Shown here: positions 34,214 to 43,936 of the stretch, one piece after another
Position numbering within the stretch: the first letter of the stretch is position 1
Layout: every line of letters begins with the position of its first letter
NCBI RefSeq assembly: GCF_012641405.1
Contig: NZ_JABAII010000011.1
Location: 155,919-219,918 of the forward strand
From: Rhizobium sp. P40RR-XXII
GTDB lineage: Bacteria > Pseudomonadota > Alphaproteobacteria > Rhizobiales > Rhizobiaceae
Length of the DNA stretch: 64,000 bases
Reading direction: 5' to 3'
Notes under the pieces: generated by a model
What the model was told of the DNA's origin: nothing
The model's input: only the letters and a program-made list of their open reading frames with translations
Databases searched by the model: none
Program-made: the position numbers and the translations under genes

Positions 34214-35156
34214 AGGTTCCCCATTTTCCGGTCTATCGACGGTCGCCATGAAGGAGGCTGCCGATCACATGACGAGTCCGCGCATGCATCTCGTGATGCT
34301 GCTCGTGCTCCTGACGGCCTTCGGCTCGATCTACGCGGCGATCGGCGAGATCAAGAATGCGCTGAGCGAAGATCAGTTTCTCTTCCTTCGCATCTTCACG
34401 ACGGCCCGCGAACCGCTCCCATCCTTCGTCGCCTTCCTGGGCTTCCTCTTGCCGCTGGTGGCAATTGCACTTGGATTCGACGCCATCAACGGTGAATACA
34501 ATCGCCGGACGATGAGCCGCATCCTGTCGCAGCCGATCTATCGCGATGCCCTGCTCGCGGGAAAGTTCATTGGTGGGCTTCTGGTCATTGGGATCTGCCT
34601 CTTAACACTCTGGCTGCTCGTGACCGGTATGGGCATTCTCATGCTCGGCCTGCCGCCATCGGCGGAGGAAATCATGCGCGGCCTGGCCTTCCTGATCGCA
34701 TCGCTTGCCTATGCCGGTGTCTGGCTGGCGATCTCGATGCTGTTTTCGACGCTCTTCCGGGCGCCTGCGACTTCGGCGCTGGCCGGGCTAACGCTGTGGC
34801 TCGTCTTCACGATCTTCTGGAGTATGATCGGCCCGCTCGTGGCTGGTACCATAGCGCCCGTCGATCCGTTCGATCCGACGACGGCGGTGCATCAGGCGGA
34901 AATCGCCCACGCCATTGCGCGACTATCTCCCAATACGCTGTTCGGCGAGGCGACGCTTGCGCTTCTCAATCCCGCGACCAGGGCGTTGGGACTTATTTTC
35001 GTCAGCCAACTCCAGGGAGCCTTGATTGGTGCACCATTGCCCTTCGATCAAAGCATCCTGCTTATCTGGCCGCAATTTTCCGGGCTAATCGCCGCCATGC
35101 TGCTCGTCTACACAATCGCCTATGTCGTATTCCAAAGGCAGGAGATCAGAGCATAG
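34203..35156 (+). CDS. ABC-2 type transporter permease
   Basis: 317 residues from ATG 34203, the first Met in frame after the ATPase core. About six transmembrane segments (for example PSFVAFLGFLLPLVAIALGF, GGLLVIGICLLTLWLLVTG and a late FSGLIAAMLLVYTIAYVVF). INGEYNRRTMSRILSQPI is the conserved cytoplasmic ABC-2 loop. With the ATPase and NEW3 protein it makes a complete NosFY-like export module of unknown substrate. Confidence 0.9.
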   Translation: MRREGSPFSGLSTVAMKEAADHMTSPRMHLVMLLVLLTAFGSIYAAIGEIKNALSEDQFLFLRIFTTAREPLPSFVAFLGFLLPLVAIALGFDAINGEYNRRTMSRILSQPIYRDALLAGKFIGGLLVIGICLLTLWLLVTGMGILMLGLPPSAEEIMRGLAFLIASLAYAGVWLAISMLFSTLFRAPATSALAGLTLWLVFTIFWSMIGPLVAGTIAPVDPFDPTTAVHQAEIAHAIARLSPNTLFGEATLALLNPATRALGLIFVSQLQGALIGAPLPFDQSILLIWPQFSGLIAAMLLVYTIAYVVFQRQEIRA

Positions 35157-35190
35157 GGGCTAACACGATAGCACAATAAGGTTAGGACCT

Positions 35191-35394
35191 TTATGCGGTG
35201 ACGATGGTGCGCACAGCTTGAACCGGATCGAAGCCCAATATCTCAGCGAGTTCCAGAAACTCGATCACATTAACCTGTCGCTGCCCGCTCTCAAGACGGG
35301 TGACAAAGGACTGACTGGATGTCGGTGACAACCACTTCGACAAACAAACGCTGCTTGAACTGAGTGGCACGATTACTTCAACAGGCCAGGGCAC
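35191..35394 (-). pseudogene. XRE-family regulator, C-terminal remnant
   Basis: The end SQSFVTRLESGQRQVNVIEF, then LELAEILGFDPVQAV, is the second half of an XRE/Cro helix-turn-helix. The preceding residues (MPWPVEVIVPLSSSS) do not give the first helices, so the frame is broken upstream. Possibly once an antitoxin or repressor gene. Confidence 0.6.
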
Positions 35395-35543
35395 TCACTA
35401 TCCGAGATTATGAAATCGTGTCCAAGCTTGACCTGCAATTGCGTTCCCGGGCGGGGTTCGCATACCCCAAAGGCGCTCCGTCGGACATGCGCGCCAGCGG
35501 CTTGATCACTTGTCGATGGGTACCCTTAGCCGCCGAGGGATCT

Positions 35544-35924
35544 CTATAGGAGGGTAAGGAGAACCGCACTGCTTACCGGTTTTGTAGACCGAAACAACGT
35601 CTCACCCTCCTTGCTGACCAATACGATGCAAAAGTCCACCACTGAATTGGCGCCAAGTTGGGAACGAAAGACTTTTGAACGCAATCCACTCACGGCGCCA
35701 AATAAAGGCGTCACCTTGCCGTCGTGCACGCGCACCACCGCAAGGTCAGCTTCTTTGAGCCCCTTGCGATCTTCAAGGATCAGACGCTCCTGCTCACGAC
35801 CTGCTTCCCGGGCTAGATCGCTGAAAATCACCACCACCGGCTTCTTACCCCGAAAAATCTCAAGCCCCTGGTCGGATTTGCGCGGCTGCAGCTTCAGCTC
35901 ACGATATTCATCGACAATCGTCAT
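35544..35924 (-). CDS. DUF4174-like protein
   Basis: 126 residues. Pattern of a thioredoxin-like DUF4174: KKPVVVIFSDLAREAG, a long middle helix (EQERLILEDRKGLKEADLAV), then VDFCIVLVSKEGETLFRSTK, where family members have the VLVGKDG...LRS element. DUF4174 proteins usually have a signal peptide and a few more C-terminal residues; both seem missing here. Function unknown. Confidence 0.5.
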   Translation of the reverse strand: MTIVDEYRELKLQPRKSDQGLEIFRGKKPVVVIFSDLAREAGREQERLILEDRKGLKEADLAVVRVHDGKVTPLFGAVSGLRSKVFRSQLGANSVVDFCIVLVSKEGETLFRSTKPVSSAVLLTLL

Positions 35925-36135
35925 CGGTCTATCCTCTACCGAAGTTCTGGGGGACTACGCATTCGAAGAGGAACCCGCCCTGGCTGGCTTTGTTCCGAAC
36001 TCTTTCCGTCAACAAATCAGACACCGGGTCGCAATCCGCGAGCGGGCTCTATCGACCGGTGGGACGTGTACCTCCGATGCCGACGTGCAAATCGGGGCAA
36101 GCCCCGATTATTTACCAGAATAAACCAGATTAACT

Positions 36136-36378
36136 GAGACTGAAGCTGCTCATCGACGAATGTCTCAGTCCCACGCTCGCCACCATCGCTCGTGAGCGTG
36201 GGCCGAAGAATCAACCTGCGTTCCGTGGTTGGGCATGTCCGGACAGGCCGACCGTAGTGTCGCACGACAAGCAGTCGACGATGGCTACATCCTTGTAACG
36301 CATAACACCGCCGATTTCTTGCCGCTCTATCAACAAGAGGAGGTTCATGTCATATTTGAGCAAGCACTGCTTCATTGA
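36136..36378 (+). pseudogene. DUF5615 PIN-like toxin, frameshifted
   Basis: The start LKLLIDECLSPTLATIARERG gives the first acidic residues of the DUF5615 PIN-like fold. A second frame from about 36277 gives DDGYILVTHNTADFLPLYQQ and ends EQALLH at TGA 36378. The middle is deleted or shifted. Antitoxin not seen. The remaining 36379-36574 shows no gene. Confidence 0.6.
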
Positions 36379-36574
36379 GCTGTCGCTACGCGCGTGAAAG
36401 TTGTCTCCGCATGCGATTTGAGTGATGGGAGAGGTCGGCGCGCACGGCGACTTTATTGACGATGCGGCGTTCGGCGGATCTCAAAATGTAATCCGGTTCA
36501 ATGCCGGCAATGGCGCAGTGGTCGGCGTCGATGGCTATGGCCAACTTAAACGACATTAGGACTTAGTGGAGCTT

Positions 36575-36973
36575 CTAAGACAGGAGTTCCGTGGCTTCCC
36601 CTTGCTCCGAAAGCAGTTTTACAGCCTTCTTGTCAAACGACACGAAGGTTTCGCCGCCCAGCCAACGTCCCTCGTACGCCATGATCCCGTCGGCGAAATC
36701 GCCTCCGGCTTCCAACAGCGCCAGCCCGGCCTCTACTGCTTGGCGATTCATAACCACGTTCCCAGCGTCGAGTAGAGCTCGGATCGCAGCGGCCACATCC
36801 TGCTTCTCCAGTTTGGCTCCTTGCTGCAATATCCAAACCAGCTCGCACAGAGATGGCAGCGACACCGCGATCAAGGTCGCGCCCTTGAGCAGCTTTCGGG
36901 CTGTTTGGCACTGGGCGGGATCGTCTTGCAGGATCGCCCGCGCGAGTACGTTCGTATCGGCGGTGATTTTCAT
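36575..36973 (-). CDS. vapC: VapC-type PIN-domain RNase toxin
   Basis: 132 residues from ATG 36973 (MKITADTNVLARAIL), overlapping the antitoxin stop as ATGA. PIN-domain acidic residues: Asp in TADTNV (about 6), Glu in LCELVW (about 42), Asp in GGDFADGIMA (about 94) and Asp in FVSFDKKA (about 112). VapC toxins cleave RNA, often tRNA. Apparently intact. Confidence 0.9.
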   Translation of the reverse strand: MKITADTNVLARAILQDDPAQCQTARKLLKGATLIAVSLPSLCELVWILQQGAKLEKQDVAAAIRALLDAGNVVMNRQAVEAGLALLEAGGDFADGIMAYEGRWLGGETFVSFDKKAVKLLSEQGEATELLS

Positions 36974-37236
36974 TCGTCGCCCAGCTGTCCGGCCCACCCG
37001 GTCGCCGCAATCTCGTTCATTTGCTCGATCGTCAGTGGTTTTTTCAACTTCACTTTGCCGTCGAGGGCATGGAAGAAGTCTTCTATGCTGCCTGTTGCCC
37101 GTGCGGCCCGCACCCGCAGCTCGCCGTCGGGGAGCTTTTCAAAATTGATCCGATCTCCCGGCTTGATGCCGAGGTGTTGCAATAAGTCCCGCTTGAGCGT
37201 GATTTGCCCTTTTGCCGTGACTGCGAGCGATGCCAT
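36970..37236 (-). CDS. vapB: AbrB/SpoVT-type antitoxin of VapC
   Basis: 88 residues from ATG 37236 (MASLAVTAKGQITL), which has GGAGG 8 bases upstream; an ATG at 37248 is part of that site. The N-terminal swapped-hairpin fold is shown by TAKGQITLKRDLLQHLGIKPGD. The acidic/basic C-terminus would bind the toxin. Likely represses its own operon. Confidence 0.88.
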   Translation of the reverse strand: MASLAVTAKGQITLKRDLLQHLGIKPGDRINFEKLPDGELRVRAARATGSIEDFFHALDGKVKLKKPLTIEQMNEIAATGWAGQLGDE

Positions 37237-37248
37237 CACAACCTCCAT

Positions 37249-37582
37249 TGAGCTTACTTAGGTGTATTTGGTAATGCAAAAATCAATTACCGTCAATACA
37301 GAACCAGTTCCAGACTGAGCTGAAGTCGCGCAATTCCTGATTTCTCGATCCGGATTCCAGCAAAGGCAGTTTCGCTTGAGGAGGCCCGGGGCGCGCTCTG
37401 AAAGCTAGCATCGCGATGCGTTGGCGAAAGCCACATAACGGATGAATTATCGCATTCGGTTATCCAAACCTTGTCGGGCATGGCATGAACGAGCAGCACT
37501 GGGGCGTCCAACAGGATATCGTCCGCTGTGGCTTTCCAACTCCGATCTCGCCGTCGCGGCTGATCTGGTCAAAGCTTCCTCG
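37249..37582. other. Gene-free stretch
   Basis: 334 bp between vapB and the end of the helicase gene. Short open frames occur on both strands but none has a signal or domain. The vapBC promoter should lie at 37250-37300, an AT-richer part. Confidence 0.5.
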
Positions 37583-40500
37583 CTAGTCTTGAAGCGGCCG
37601 AAACAGGGCTGCGATCTCGGCTTCGCCGAGGACGAACGGGTTGCTTTCGCCGCTGTCGAACAGGGCATCGGCCACGGCTTGCTTTCGCTCCTGCATCCCG
37701 CAAATGGCCTGCTCGACCGAGCCTTCGGCAATCAGCCGGTAGACGAAGACCTTGCGATCTTGCCCAATGCGGTGAACACGATCCATAGCCTGACGTTCGA
37801 CCGCGGGGTTCCACCACGGATCATAAAGGATCACCGTATCGGCCGCAGTCAGCGTCAGGCCAGTTCCTCCCGCCTTAAGACTGATCAGGAAAATCGGCAC
37901 GTCGCCGTTCTGGAAACTGTCGACGACCTCATCCCGGTTCACGGTGCGTCCGGTCAGCCGGGCATAAGCCCAGCCTTGGGCCTGAACATCGGCTTCTATC
38001 AAATCCAGCATTTCGACAAATTGCGAGAAGACCAGAACCCGACGCCTTTCCGCCACCAAATCCGACAGAAGTTCGATCAATCGTTCCCGCTTCGCGCTCT
38101 CGGTCACGGCTTTGACGTCGTCATGCTTGAGAAGCGTTGGGTCGCAACAAATCTGTCTCAGCTTTAACAAGGCGTCGAGAATAGTGATATGGCTTGCCGC
38201 CAGCCCTTTTTCGGCGATCGTTTTGCGAACCCGCTCGTCCATGGCCAGACGCACCGCCTCATAGAGTGAGCCTTGTTGGTTGCCTAAAGGCACAAGCTCG
38301 GTGATTTCGGTCTTCTCCGGCAGATCGATTGCAACCTGTTCTTTGGTTCGCCGCAGCATGAACGGTCGGATGCGGACATTGAGGGCGGCTTGCGCGCGCG
38401 AGTCTCCCTGCTTCTCGATCGGAGTGACAAAACACGATCGAAAATTCTTTCGATCGCCGAGAAGACCGGGAACCAGCCAGTCGTAAAGCGACCAAAGATC
38501 CATAAGGGAGTTTTCCATCGGCGTGCCGGTCAGAGCCAGCCGCATCCGGGCATTCAGGCTGCGGATCGCCTTGGCAATGCCGGAGGCGGGATTCTTGACG
38601 GCCTGTGCCTCGTCCAGAATGACGACATCCCATTGCCGGGATGCCAGAACACCCAAATCGCGGTGAAGCAGCGCATAGGTGGTGATCACGACATGATGAT
38701 CGTCGATGATCTCGACGTCTTTCTGCCGGCCTGGCCCATGCAGGGCCAGGACCTTGAGATCGGGCACGAACAGTGCTGCCTGTCGCCTCCAGGTGTGAAC
38801 GAGACTGGTTGGCACCACAAGCAACGCCGGAATCTTCGGTGCATCTTGTCCCAAAAGGCGCCGCGCCAGAAATGCCAGCGTCTGTATCGTCTTGCCCAAT
38901 CCCATGTCATCGGCAAGAACGCCTCCGAACCCGGTCTCTCCAAGTGCACATAACCAGCCGTAGCCGATCGCCTGATACGGCCGTAACGCTCCATGGAAAC
39001 TGATGGGCGGCTCGACGTCCGGCGTATGCGAAAGGGCTTGTAGCCTGCGCCCGAGTGCAAGTAGTTCTGCGCCCCCGTCAAAAGCAACTCCGCAGCCATC
39101 GAGCGCATCGATGACATCGTGAGCGCGACCTGCTTCGGCACGGTGAAAGCCGTCGAGAAGGCCGCTCGCCGTCAGAAACACGCGTAGAAGCGGAACAAGT
39201 AAGGGCGCGTCGAGAGCGACGTAACGTCCGTCTTCCAGTTGTGGATAGAGTTTCATCCCGTCAAGGACGGCGCCAACGGCATCCTCCCAGTCCTCATCGT
39301 CGCGATCGATAAAGTCCAGTTGCGCCAACAGTTGCAGAATTGTCGGCACCAGATCGACCTTGTGACCATCCGCCATCAGGTTGAGGTCGAACGAAAACCA
39401 GTCGTTATCTGCGGTCATCGTCTGCGGCATGGCTGCGCCGCGGATTTCGACAACCCCTTCATAAAAGGAAAACGGCCAGTCGGGGGAGATATCAATCTGC
39501 CAGCCTTCAGCTTTCAGGCGGGGAACAATCGTTGCCATGAATTGCAGCACATCGACTCGCGGCGCATCAATATCAGGATCTCCAAAATCGTCGAGCTCCT
39601 CGTCATCTGGATCCGAGAAGTAGAGATCCTCATCCCTGGCATTACGCGGCCATGTTTCCATCATGTCCGCCGCATATCTCGCCCCGGCGTCCTCAAGCCG
39701 GCTGTAGGCCCGTTCTTCTGCCTGCTTATCGCGCAGGAAGGTGATCACCTTGCCACCTTCCAAAAATCGCTCTTTGTCACCGGATCCGCCTTCGACGACG
39801 TGTCCGTTATAATCGAAGCTGACCCTGATCGTCGGCAGGCGCACGGTTTTCGTATTCCAGCCATAGGAATCATGCCGCGTCGCCTTGATGACAAACAGCT
39901 TCAGACAGGGAACAGGAGCACGGCCCTGGCGGGTTTCGGCCGCGATCATGGACGGCTCCGGGATATCAGCAATACCGATCTCGAAAACCCCTTGAGCGAC
40001 CGCGACGGCATGCTCGGGAGCGATGGCCGGCGCCTTCAGCAGAACCGAAAGCATGCGAGGCGGAGCGTTGGTCACAAGAGGCCCAATCTCGCCAGTTTGC
40101 GTATCGATGAACATGGGGGGATCGATGGCGAGTGGGTGAATTAATTTCTCCTGCTTATCCTTCAGGACGAGCGTCTGGCAACCGTCTGCCTGCGTGTCCC
40201 AGAAAAACCGCGCCTGTCGTTCGCTCCCCATGAACAGGGCCGGTCCCTGTGGATCCTTCCATCTACCGCGTCCCGTCCGCACGATCATGTCGATGAGTGA
40301 AACGAGTTCCTCTGCGGCTGGAACTGTCGTTGCAGGATAGTAATATCCAGTATGAGCCGTGACACCGAGAATGCGGATCCGCCCGAGGATCCGCAGATCC
40401 TGCGGACGGATGAATTTAGGACAATCGATGCTCGTTAACCGAGAGGTGTCGTAGCGCCTTGCCTTTGCGTAACCGCCTGACTTCAGCACGGACGTCTTCA

Positions 40501-41023
40501 TCGTCTCAACGGTCAAGCCGCTCCTCGCATTCTCATCGAGAATATAGAGCAAGCGATCCCTGACAGTCGCCGGCCAATCTTCCTGATCGTCATCACCTTG
40601 AGCTTTTGCACGCCGCAACATACCGAGCCATTGGGAAACCAATGTCGGCAACTCCTGCGGCAAGGCGGGTTTCCGACGATCAGCTGACAAGATCGCTGGG
40701 TCATCCCTCACAAAACTTTTGGTATGCTGGGCAGCGATGTTGTGGCACACCGCCGCCACATGTTTGCAATTGATGCCGACCGGGCAACTGCATCTGCCGC
40801 TTAAGCCCTGCTCGTCGCGGATCGGAGAAATCGTCTGGTTATACGTTTTTCCGCCGCTGCCGCGAACCGATGCGGTGATATTCCCGTCCGCCTCATGGCG
40901 AACGCGTGAAACTCGCCCCTGTCGTGCATAGGAAACGCCACGCTCCCAGGTACGCGCGTCGAACAGGGATCGAAACTGCCGTTCAGTCAAATCCATCGAG
41001 CACCAGGTCCAAATCGTATCCAT
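37583..41023 (-). CDS. SNF2-family helicase with SWIM zinc finger
   Basis: 1,146 residues. An N-terminal SWIM zinc-binding domain (about residues 60-110; CSCPVGINCKHVAAVCHNI) is followed by a long middle region and a SNF2 ATPase core (about 690-1130): Walker A LADDMGLGKTIQTLA, Walker B DEAQ in DVVILDEAQAVKN, LALTGTPMEN, and the C-terminal VLVFSQFVEMLDLIE, SLKAGGTGLTLTAAD, DRVHRIGQDRKV. These proteins translocate on double-stranded DNA, probably remodelling DNA-protein complexes. Lone gene; no restriction or phage-defence partner beside it. Confidence 0.93.
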   Translation of the reverse strand: MDTIWTWCSMDLTERQFRSLFDARTWERGVSYARQGRVSRVRHEADGNITASVRGSGGKTYNQTISPIRDEQGLSGRCSCPVGINCKHVAAVCHNIAAQHTKSFVRDDPAILSADRRKPALPQELPTLVSQWLGMLRRAKAQGDDDQEDWPATVRDRLLYILDENARSGLTVETMKTSVLKSGGYAKARRYDTSRLTSIDCPKFIRPQDLRILGRIRILGVTAHTGYYYPATTVPAAEELVSLIDMIVRTGRGRWKDPQGPALFMGSERQARFFWDTQADGCQTLVLKDKQEKLIHPLAIDPPMFIDTQTGEIGPLVTNAPPRMLSVLLKAPAIAPEHAVAVAQGVFEIGIADIPEPSMIAAETRQGRAPVPCLKLFVIKATRHDSYGWNTKTVRLPTIRVSFDYNGHVVEGGSGDKERFLEGGKVITFLRDKQAEERAYSRLEDAGARYAADMMETWPRNARDEDLYFSDPDDEELDDFGDPDIDAPRVDVLQFMATIVPRLKAEGWQIDISPDWPFSFYEGVVEIRGAAMPQTMTADNDWFSFDLNLMADGHKVDLVPTILQLLAQLDFIDRDDEDWEDAVGAVLDGMKLYPQLEDGRYVALDAPLLVPLLRVFLTASGLLDGFHRAEAGRAHDVIDALDGCGVAFDGGAELLALGRRLQALSHTPDVEPPISFHGALRPYQAIGYGWLCALGETGFGGVLADDMGLGKTIQTLAFLARRLLGQDAPKIPALLVVPTSLVHTWRRQAALFVPDLKVLALHGPGRQKDVEIIDDHHVVITTYALLHRDLGVLASRQWDVVILDEAQAVKNPASGIAKAIRSLNARMRLALTGTPMENSLMDLWSLYDWLVPGLLGDRKNFRSCFVTPIEKQGDSRAQAALNVRIRPFMLRRTKEQVAIDLPEKTEITELVPLGNQQGSLYEAVRLAMDERVRKTIAEKGLAASHITILDALLKLRQICCDPTLLKHDDVKAVTESAKRERLIELLSDLVAERRRVLVFSQFVEMLDLIEADVQAQGWAYARLTGRTVNRDEVVDSFQNGDVPIFLISLKAGGTGLTLTAADTVILYDPWWNPAVERQAMDRVHRIGQDRKVFVYRLIAEGSVEQAICGMQERKQAVADALFDSGESNPFVLGEAEIAALFRPLQD

Positions 41024-41467
41024 TCCCCAGGGTTTGTTAACGCCAACAGCCCAACGGGCACAAGCCGAAACCTGCTGTAATCCTTGGTATGCCGGGATTA
41101 GATCACCCCCAGCCCCCAGCCCTCAGCCCTCAGCCACCTGCGTGAACGGCGAACCTGTACATTTGATGAGGCTGTGCGATCCGCGGTTACTCTGGTCGAA
41201 TGGATGAAGCGCCCAAAGATTTTCGCGTTCGATGGATCACAATGTCGTTAGCCGCCCGGCTGTCACCTGTCCTGCGGCATGAGCGATCGATGTTCGGCAA
41301 GATCAGTGGAGAATTCCCAAGAGAAGGTGGCTGTTCGTTTCTGTCGATCGGACAGGACAGGCCGCCGTCAGAGGGCGTTATTTCAGCGGCAAAAACAGCT
41401 CCGCGATCGGCGATGTCACGTTGTCTGCAACTTAACGGTTGGCGGATAATTGGGCGAGGATGAGCTC
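41024..41467. other. Gene-free stretch with C-rich short repeats
   Basis: 444 bp. A short degenerate repeat of cccagccctcag occurs at 41107-41140. Open frames on both strands lack domains. Ends at an IS6-family fragment. Confidence 0.45.
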
Positions 41468-41559
41468 GATGACGATCAGTTACAAGAATCACCGCCTTCC
41501 GCCGCAGATCATCGCCCATGCGGTGTGGCTGTATTTCTGGTTTCCGTTGAGCCTGTGAC
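41468..41559 (+). pseudogene. IS6-family transposase, N-terminal fragment
   Basis: From ATG 41468 the frame reads MTISYKNHRLPPQIIAHAVW, then LYFWFPLSL, the N-terminus of IS6-family (IS26-like) transposases. It stops after 30 residues where a 57-bp inverted-repeat unit begins at 41556. No catalytic domain remains. Confidence 0.85.
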
Positions 41560-41612
41560 GTGCCACTGAACTTTCATCCAGCGGCGATCAGAGCTCCGGC
41601 GGTGGCACGTCA
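41556..41612. repeat. 57-bp unit bounded by perfect 11-bp inverted repeats
   Basis: TGACGTGCCAC (41556-41566) pairs perfectly with GTGGCACGTCA (41602-41612). It begins exactly where the IS6 transposase frame is broken. It looks like a small palindromic mobile unit or a long hairpin; family not recognised. Confidence 0.75.
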
Positions 41613-41734
41613 GATCGCTTGCCAACCAACTTTGAGTACCCGGAGGCAAAGCTCGGGCGCGGGCGGTTCGTAAAGGCGGTTTTTCCAAGACTTCGAGGAT
41701 GAGCGCGGATTGATCACCCGATGACCATCATGCA

Positions 41735-42418
41735 TCAGCTCTTGCGGCGCGACGATAGTGGTCGCTCCGAGATGCGATGCTCGAGCGCAAAATCTGGTCC
41801 CTGGTCTTGAAGCATGTCGGACAGGCGGCGGTAATGCCCACAGGCGTCGCATCGGCATCTCCGCTCTCCTGTGTCGGCATCAAAGCCCCGATAATGCATG
41901 CGATCGACCGCGCCACACCGCGGGCATGGGATTTCAGGGCGGATCTCCATACCCAGCCGGACCTTCGCCTCCCAATGTCCGGTCGGATCGAGCTCGAGGA
42001 TCCACTGGCGTGTCCGCTTGATCCAACGCGCCACCGTCACCGCTTTGACGCCAAGGGCGTCTGCCGCGTCGGTGACCGGCCGCTGTTGCGACAAGAGCTT
42101 GATGAACAGTGGAAGGTTGCGGAACTTTAGCCCCGATAGCGGTGTACCGGTCGTACGGCGGAAGTGGACGTCACAGTCGAGGCATCGAAAGACGGGGATC
42201 ACCGGTTTAGGGTGTGCGGCCCGCGTGGCAAGAACAGTTTCCGTACCCTGGCAATGGGGACATCGTGGCGGTACTTCGGACAGTGACAGGATTTCATCGA
42301 GCTGGCCTTCCAGCCAAGCGGTGAGTGCTTTGTCTTCGGTATCGGGAATCTGTCGATAGTGCCCAACGAGTGGCAGCATGGGGTCAAAGACCCGTTTGGG
42401 GGTCAACGTCGTTGTCAT
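41735..42418 (-). CDS. DUF746 family zinc-ribbon protein
   Basis: 227 residues. Two zinc-ribbon pairs: CPHC ... CLDC (about 53-81) and CPRC ... CDAC (about 166-193). Between them GTPLSGLKFRNLPLFIKLLS and a helix-turn-helix-like VTDAADALGVKAVTVARWIK, the layout of DUF746 and of the InsA-type N-terminal part of some transposases. Probably DNA-binding and IS-derived. No catalytic DDE part is nearby. Confidence 0.65.
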   Translation of the reverse strand: MTTTLTPKRVFDPMLPLVGHYRQIPDTEDKALTAWLEGQLDEILSLSEVPPRCPHCQGTETVLATRAAHPKPVIPVFRCLDCDVHFRRTTGTPLSGLKFRNLPLFIKLLSQQRPVTDAADALGVKAVTVARWIKRTRQWILELDPTGHWEAKVRLGMEIRPEIPCPRCGAVDRMHYRGFDADTGERRCRCDACGHYRRLSDMLQDQGPDFALEHRISERPLSSRRKS

Positions 42419-42547
42419 CTCATCTATCGGTATTTCGTTGGTTTCTCGTAAGGTGCTGCCGCCTGAGTTCAGCGGGCTACCGAGGGAGTATCCATGAAAA
42501 TAGATCTTTCAACTCCGCCCGTAATGCGCAGCCGCTATGGTCCATAG

Positions 42548-43465
42548 TCAGTTGGCGGATTCGTCCGGATCGGCGTCCTTGGCCTTGGTGAAGAGGCTCT
42601 TCAGCGCGCTGGTCTTCGCCTTTGCAGCCTTATTGGCCTTGATCGCCCGGGTGGCGGCCTTCGCCTGTTCCAGCATCATCTCGATCTGGATCTGCTGAAT
42701 TTCTGTCAGCCGCTCCCATTGGCGATTGAGGAGATGATCGACCTTTTCATGCAGGTGGCGGATTTCCAGTTCTGCCTTCAGGTTGACCTTGTAGTCGTTG
42801 AGCGCGCGCAGGCGATCTTTCTCTTCCTGGCGCCGCTGGCTCATCATGATGACGGGCGCCTGCAGCGCGGCGATCGTCGAAAGGACGAGGTTGAGCAGGA
42901 TGAACGGATAGGCGTCAAAGGCCTGCTTTTCGCCCATGACGATATTGACAGCCATCCAGACGGCGAGAAACAGACAGAAGGAGATGATGAAGACCCAGCT
43001 GCCGCCGAAGGAGGCGACGCCGTCGGCCATCCGGTCGCCGATGGAGCGGTGGTCCTCATAATCCTCTTCGATGTTTTCGGCGAGCGTATCATGCGTCTTC
43101 AGGCTTTCGACGACTTCGTCCTCAAGTGTGGAAAGTTCGCCGCGCTCGTCGGTCAGCAGCTCGGCGATATACTGAGCACGGTAGTCGTCCATCACCTTGC
43201 GGCTGATATAGTCGTCGGCGCGAAGTTCGGGGTGCTTCAGCCGCATGAAATCCGCCAGCGAGGGACGAAGGTCGTCGACATGCACCGCATCTTTTTTCTT
43301 GAGCACCTGACCGGTGATGGCGTCGATAAGCTTGACGGACTTGGCCTTCGCCTGGGCGAGGCTCTTCGTATAGTCGTTCATCTCCACCACGGTGGGGGTC
43401 TCGCCCTCGCCCGCGTCGAAATCGACTATGCCTTCCGCCGGTTCAAAGGTCTTCGTTTCTGCCAT
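42548..43465 (-). CDS. DUF1003 family membrane protein
   Basis: 305 residues. DUF1003 core at about 130-250: RMADGVASFGGSWVFIISF and PFILLNLVLSTIAALQAPVI form two transmembrane helices, followed by RQEEKDRLRALNDYKVNLKA. The N-terminus holds LKHPELRADDYIS, as in related proteins. The C-terminus is a long coiled coil ending in a Lys/Ala-rich tail. Function unknown; lone gene. Confidence 0.85.
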   Translation of the reverse strand: MAETKTFEPAEGIVDFDAGEGETPTVVEMNDYTKSLAQAKAKSVKLIDAITGQVLKKKDAVHVDDLRPSLADFMRLKHPELRADDYISRKVMDDYRAQYIAELLTDERGELSTLEDEVVESLKTHDTLAENIEEDYEDHRSIGDRMADGVASFGGSWVFIISFCLFLAVWMAVNIVMGEKQAFDAYPFILLNLVLSTIAALQAPVIMMSQRRQEEKDRLRALNDYKVNLKAELEIRHLHEKVDHLLNRQWERLTEIQQIQIEMMLEQAKAATRAIKANKAAKAKTSALKSLFTKAKDADPDESAN

Positions 43466-43936
43466 ATAAGGAGGCCCTTTTTGAGGTTTTCGCTCATCTA
43501 ACCAATAATGCGAACAGGAATATGACTATCGGAAGACTGTCGAAATCGCAGCCGCCACCAAACCATATCGTCGGGTGGTCTCGATCCCGTCGTTCCGCCT
43601 GCGTGTTTAATAGCGCTATTGTCCTAAGCAACGGCAAATGAATCTGGTTTTTGCGCATCGAGCCGCGATGTTTTTCGATCCAGCAGCCCCAAAAACAACC
43701 GGTCCGTGAGCTTTCGTAAGCGCTTGCGAAAGCCCTGCGTGTCGATGCGGAAATTTCCACCGATCAAATCAGGTTTATGAATTTCCGGCCCCTTGACCGA
43801 GGGCGACGGGCTTCTATTTGCCGCAGTGCAGCAGACATTCGCTACAACGAATAAATGTTAAATTTTCAATGAATTATCGTCAACAGTGTGTTGGGCCTGT
43901 TGCCACGGGTTTTGCAAACGTGCGGAAAGGATAGCC
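43466..43936. other. Gene-free stretch between divergent genes
   Basis: 471 bp. Holds the divergent promoters of the DUF1003 and PhyH-like genes; the part 43840-43890 is AT-rich. No credible ORF, no repeat noticed. Confidence 0.5.

Noticed and set aside
37442..38167. Plus-strand frame of 241 codons over the helicase 3' end
   Set aside because: Shadow of the SNF2 helicase gene; no domain.
41107..41140. Possible CRISPR or tandem-repeat array (cccagccctcag units)
   Set aside because: Only a few short imperfect units, no spacers; simple C-rich repeat. No CRISPR array was seen anywhere in the window.
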